Shown: positions 61,584 through 64,000 of the stretch, piece after piece
Position numbering within the stretch: the stretch's first letter is position 1
Layout of the letters: each line of letters begins with the position of its first letter
Source: Streptomyces katrae
Lineage (GTDB): Bacteria > Actinomycetota > Actinomycetes > Streptomycetales > Streptomycetaceae
Length of the DNA: 64,000 nt
Assembly: GCF_002028425.1 (NCBI RefSeq)
Contig: NZ_CP020042.1
Span: 496,001-560,000 of the forward strand
Reading direction: 5' to 3'
The notes under the pieces: model-generated
Database searches by the model: none
What the model saw: the letters and a program-made list of their open reading frames with translations, nothing else
What the model was told of the DNA's origin: nothing
Program-made: the position numbers and the translations under genes

Positions 61584-62096
61584 TCAGAGCCCGCGGCGGT
61601 AGCGGAGCTCGGTGAGGACGGTCCCGTCGTCGTACGCGTCGTCCTGGGACCGGCCGTCGGCCCGGTAGCCGGCCCGCTCGTAGAAGCGCAGGGCCCGTTC
61701 GTTCCCGTCGAGGACCCACAGGGCCGACGCCGTGAACCCCTCGGCGCGCATCCGGGCGTGCGCCTCGTCCAGGAGGGCGCGGCCGATGCCCGTGCCGATC
61801 AGCTCCGGGGCGGCGTACAGGGCGTACACCTCGCCGGTGCCCTCCGGCTCTCCGTCCTCGGGGCGGCCGTAGCAGAGCCACCCGACGGGGCCGCGGTCGT
61901 CGGCCGCCACGAGGTCCCGCGAGGTCCGGCCGGGCCGGGCGAACCACTCGCGGCGCCGGGCGGCGTCGTCCTCGACCGTCATCGCGTCCAGGTGGGAGCG
62001 GGGGACCAGGCCGGCGTACGCCGCCTGCCAGCCCCGGACCCGGATCGCCGCGACGGCCTCGATGTCGGCCGCGTCCATGTCCCGTACACGTATCAT
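61584..62096 (-). CDS. GNAT-family N-acetyltransferase
   Basis: The 170-residue protein is a full GNAT domain: IRVRDMDAADIEAVAAIR at the N-terminus, GWLCYGRPED, the CoA loop ELIGTGIGRALLDEAH, and WVLDGNERALRFYERAGYRADG at the end. Similar proteins acetylate amino groups of small molecules or protein N-termini. ATG at 62096. Its start is 10 bases from the CTAG-flanked repeat, which must therefore lie within its promoter region. Confidence 0.92.
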   Translation of the reverse strand: MIRVRDMDAADIEAVAAIRVRGWQAAYAGLVPRSHLDAMTVEDDAARRREWFARPGRTSRDLVAADDRGPVGWLCYGRPEDGEPEGTGEVYALYAAPELIGTGIGRALLDEAHARMRAEGFTASALWVLDGNERALRFYERAGYRADGRSQDDAYDDGTVLTELRYRRGL

Positions 62097-62105
62097 CGCG
62101 CCACC

Positions 62106-62212
62106 CTAGTGCTGTGACCGGAAAGGTTCACCGTACGAGCCGCGGCCCTCCGCCTTGCGATGCACCGCACCGGACACCGCGAACCGGCAAACCTTTCCAG
62201 CCACAGCACTAG
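62106..62212. repeat. Short CTAG-flanked inverted-repeat element (MITE)
   Basis: A 99-bp element (62110-62208) has 19-base ends starting TGCTGTG, inverted with two mismatches, and is flanked by CTAG on each side (62106-62109, 62209-62212), the likely target duplication. The interior has no coding frame. The right CTAG contains the amber stop of the membrane-protein gene, and the left end is next to the acetyltransferase start, so the element may provide promoter or terminator signals to either. Confidence 0.85.
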
Positions 62213-63150
62213 CCGCTCACGATCAGGTCCGGCCCGGAGGGCGACGGCCGGGCCGGTGCGGTGCGGGACGGCCGCTGCCGGGGCGTTCCCAGCCGGTCGC
62301 GGCCGAAAACGATCTCGGCCATCCGCCGCTCGGGGCCGCGGCGGCGCAGGAGCAGGTGGCCGATGAAGGCGGCCGGGCCGAAGAACACCTGGGCGGGCAT
62401 CACCGCCGGGACGTGGCCGGTGACCGCGCCGGCGATGTGCAGCGCGGCCACAGGGGCTACGACGCCGAAGAGCAGCACCAGCGCGGTCCCGGTCCACAGC
62501 CCCGCCTTCCCGTACGCCTTGTGGGCGGTGGTGGTGAAGAGGGCGTACGCCAGCAGGTCGCCCATGCCGACCACCGCGCCGAGGTCCTCTCCGATGCGCA
62601 GCCCGGCCGCGGGGGCGAACGGATAGCCCTGTACGGCTTCGGACAGCTCCTCGGTCAGGGGCACGACCCAGGCGAAGACCGCGTCGTAGAGGGTGAGGGC
62701 GAGCAGGAACCAGGCAACGTTCCTCAGCCGCATCCCGCCCTGCACGTTGATGTTGGTGGCGGAGACCACGACGAGGCCGACGACGCAACTGTTGAGGATC
62801 CAGTAGGGCGCGGAGGTGTCGCCGAAGGCGAGGTGGGCGCCGAGCACGGCGGCGATCAGCGCGGCGATCAGGGCCCAGCGCAGCCGGCCGTTGCCGATGA
62901 CGGGCTGGTAGCCGACGGACAGCCCGCCCGCGAAGACGAGGGCGAGCACGACCGGCAGGACGGCGCCGGGCAGCGCGAGGTAGACGTACGGCAGTGCCAG
63001 GACGAAGCCCATCATCACGAAGATGTCGCGGCCGTCGAAGACGCCGACCGGCGGCCTCGTCGCGCGTACGGTACGGAAGTAGTGGACCGCTCCGGCGCAC
63101 ACTGCGAGCGCCAGGGCGCTGGTGACCGCGAGCTGGAAGAAGACCGTCAT
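62209..63150 (-). CDS. Nine-TM protein with presenilin/signal-peptide-peptidase motifs
   Basis: The 313-residue protein has about nine hydrophobic helices. Helix 6 contains LYDAVF (Tyr155-Asp156) and helix 7 contains VGMGDLL (Gly195 to Asp198), matching the YD and GxGD catalytic aspartate motifs of intramembrane aspartyl proteases. In helix 9 MPAQVFF (252-254) takes the place of the PAL motif. The C-terminal 40 residues are Arg/Pro-rich and cytoplasmic by charge. Presenilin/SPP enzymes cut membrane-embedded helices. ATG at 63150 overlaps the ligase stop (ATGA), so the two are made together. Function inferred from motifs; homology not checked. Confidence 0.62.
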   Translation of the reverse strand: MTVFFQLAVTSALALAVCAGAVHYFRTVRATRPPVGVFDGRDIFVMMGFVLALPYVYLALPGAVLPVVLALVFAGGLSVGYQPVIGNGRLRWALIAALIAAVLGAHLAFGDTSAPYWILNSCVVGLVVVSATNINVQGGMRLRNVAWFLLALTLYDAVFAWVVPLTEELSEAVQGYPFAPAAGLRIGEDLGAVVGMGDLLAYALFTTTAHKAYGKAGLWTGTALVLLFGVVAPVAALHIAGAVTGHVPAVMPAQVFFGPAAFIGHLLLRRRGPERRMAEIVFGRDRLGTPRQRPSRTAPARPSPSGPDLIVSG

Positions 63151-64000
63151 GCGGGGCTCCGGGTGAAAGTGTGCTCCAACAGGTCGCAGCGGAGGGGGAA
63201 GCGCCGCGCGGCCTCCTCGTCGCTGAGCGGCAGGATCGTGACGTCCGCATCGATGTCCTGGGCCCGCAGCCGCTCGGTCACTTCGGCGGCGGTGACCTCC
63301 TTGGCGGCGACCTCCACATGGAGTCGGCCGTCGGCCCCGACGGCTGCCCGGTGGCGCAGCGGGAACGGCAGCCCGGGGGTACCGTCCAGCGCCTCCACGA
63401 TCTCGCGCGGGGTCACGACGGCGTCGCTGGTGCGGTGCAGCTGGCCCGCCTTGCCGAGGATGTAGGAGACCGCGGGCACCATCGCCAGTTCGCAGTCCGG
63501 TTCTTCCTCCAGGGCGCGGACGACGTCACCGGTGTTGTACCGCAGGACGGGCATGCACTCCCGGTAGGGGTAGTACGGCGTGACCGTCAGCTCGCCGAGC
63601 CGGCCGGGGGCGGCGGGCTCGCCCGTCTCCAGGTCGAGCACCTCCGTGTACCCCATGTTGGGATCGATGTGCAGATGGCGCCGGCTACAGGTACGGCCGC
63701 CGACGGGCAGCAGCTCGGTCATGCCGAAGGCGTCGCCGACGACCTCGGCCCCGAACGTCTCGCGCAGGGCGTCCATGAGGTTCCGCGACAGCATCTCCCC
63801 GCCGCCGTAGATCGCCCGCAGCCCGAAGTCGTCGGGGCCGTAGCCGCTTCGGCGTGCGGCGGTCACCAGCTGGCCCAGGTAGCTGGGGGCGCCGGTGAGT
63901 ATGGTGGGCCGGGTGCCGTTCCGGCCGAGCAGGTGCTCGATGGACTCGTCCGGCGGGATCTGCCCCACGACGTGGCACGACGCGTTGGCGAGCCGGCACA
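63147..64000 (-). CDS. Phenylacetate-CoA-ligase-like AMP-binding protein, 5' part outside the window
   Basis: The C-terminal 283 residues of a PaaK-type ligase are present, with the frame open to the window end. Visible: GAPSYLGQLVTAA, YGGGEMLSRNLMDALRETFG, DAFGMTELLP (A5-like) and RYNTGDVVRALEE (A7-like), then an AMP-C-like domain with VEVAAKEVTAAEV. PaaK enzymes adenylate aryl or acyl acids for CoA or carrier loading. A GTG at 63968 is inside the domain and is not the start. It is coupled to the nine-TM gene. Confidence 0.87.
   Translation of the reverse strand, partial: CRLANASCHVVGQIPPDESIEHLLGRNGTRPTILTGAPSYLGQLVTAARRSGYGPDDFGLRAIYGGGEMLSRNLMDALRETFGAEVVGDAFGMTELLPVGGRTCSRRHLHIDPNMGYTEVLDLETGEPAAPGRLGELTVTPYYPYRECMPVLRYNTGDVVRALEEEPDCELAMVPAVSYILGKAGQLHRTSDAVVTPREIVEALDGTPGLPFPLRHRAAVGADGRLHVEVAAKEVTAAEVTERLRAQDIDADVTILPLSDEEAARRFPLRCDLLEHTFTRSPA

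Overview
The window is very GC-rich, has almost exclusively G/C third codon positions, frequent GTG starts and dense ATGA/GTGA start-stop overlaps. Its protein families (SlpD/TAP-type lipoprotein peptidase, DUF1876, DUF3040, SpoIIE-type phosphatases with ATPase domains, group 1h hydrogenase) point to a Streptomyces or close relative in the Streptomycetaceae. No rRNA, tRNA or CRISPR was seen. The first and last genes are cut by the window edges.

Layout. 1-5.7 kb: housekeeping and envelope genes (serine hydrolase fragment, PAP2 phosphatase, acetyltransferase, secreted tripeptidyl-peptidase-like lipoprotein, a 55-residue protein, an SDR and a DUF1876 protein). 5.7-20.6 kb: one leftward run of 15 genes for an oxygen-tolerant actinobacterial [NiFe]-hydrogenase of group 1h (formerly group 5): hypX, small and large subunits, a NifU-like protein, three conserved proteins of unknown function, a maturation protease, a 34-residue peptide, then hypA, B, F, C, D and E. 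Most genes overlap by a few bases, so subunits, nickel delivery, CN/CO ligand synthesis (with HypX as aerobic CO source) and C-terminal processing appear to be made together. 20.8-26.4 kb: small membrane proteins, a 152-bp MITE-like repeat, a sensor-type SpoIIE phosphatase and RNase HI.

26.5-39.1 kb is a compact biosynthetic cluster that I cannot match to a known product. One leftward arm carries a flavoprotein oxidoreductase, a nucleotidyltransferase-aminotransferase fusion, an FkbH-type protein with an extra N-terminal AAC(3)-like acetyltransferase domain, and a MaoC-ketoreductase-ACP fusion. A second arm carries a stand-alone adenylation enzyme, a free carrier protein, a free condensation domain and an MFS exporter. 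A HAD hydrolase is transcribed from between them. A glycosyltransferase and an ATP-grasp ligase lie next to it and may belong.

41.6-44.8 kb is a decayed galactose locus: a glycosidase-like remnant, a LacI regulator with an out-of-frame internal deletion, then intact galT and galK. 45-49.5 kb holds an enoyl-CoA hydratase and a three-gene signalling operon (response regulator fused to a thioredoxin-reductase-like domain, cNMP-domain histidine kinase, UBP zinc finger). An IS1182-type element has inserted at the CTAG that contains the zinc-finger gene's amber stop.

51.4-64 kb: S8 peptidase lipoprotein, AidB-like acyl-CoA dehydrogenase with its TetR regulator and a perfect palindromic operator, a membrane protein with an exact 30-bp tandem repeat, a monooxygenase-like protein, IclR regulator, methyltransferase, a second SpoIIE phosphatase, an acetyltransferase, a second CTAG-flanked repeat sitting on an amber stop, and a 9-TM protein with presenilin/signal-peptide-peptidase signature motifs, coupled to a PaaK-like ligase that runs off the window.
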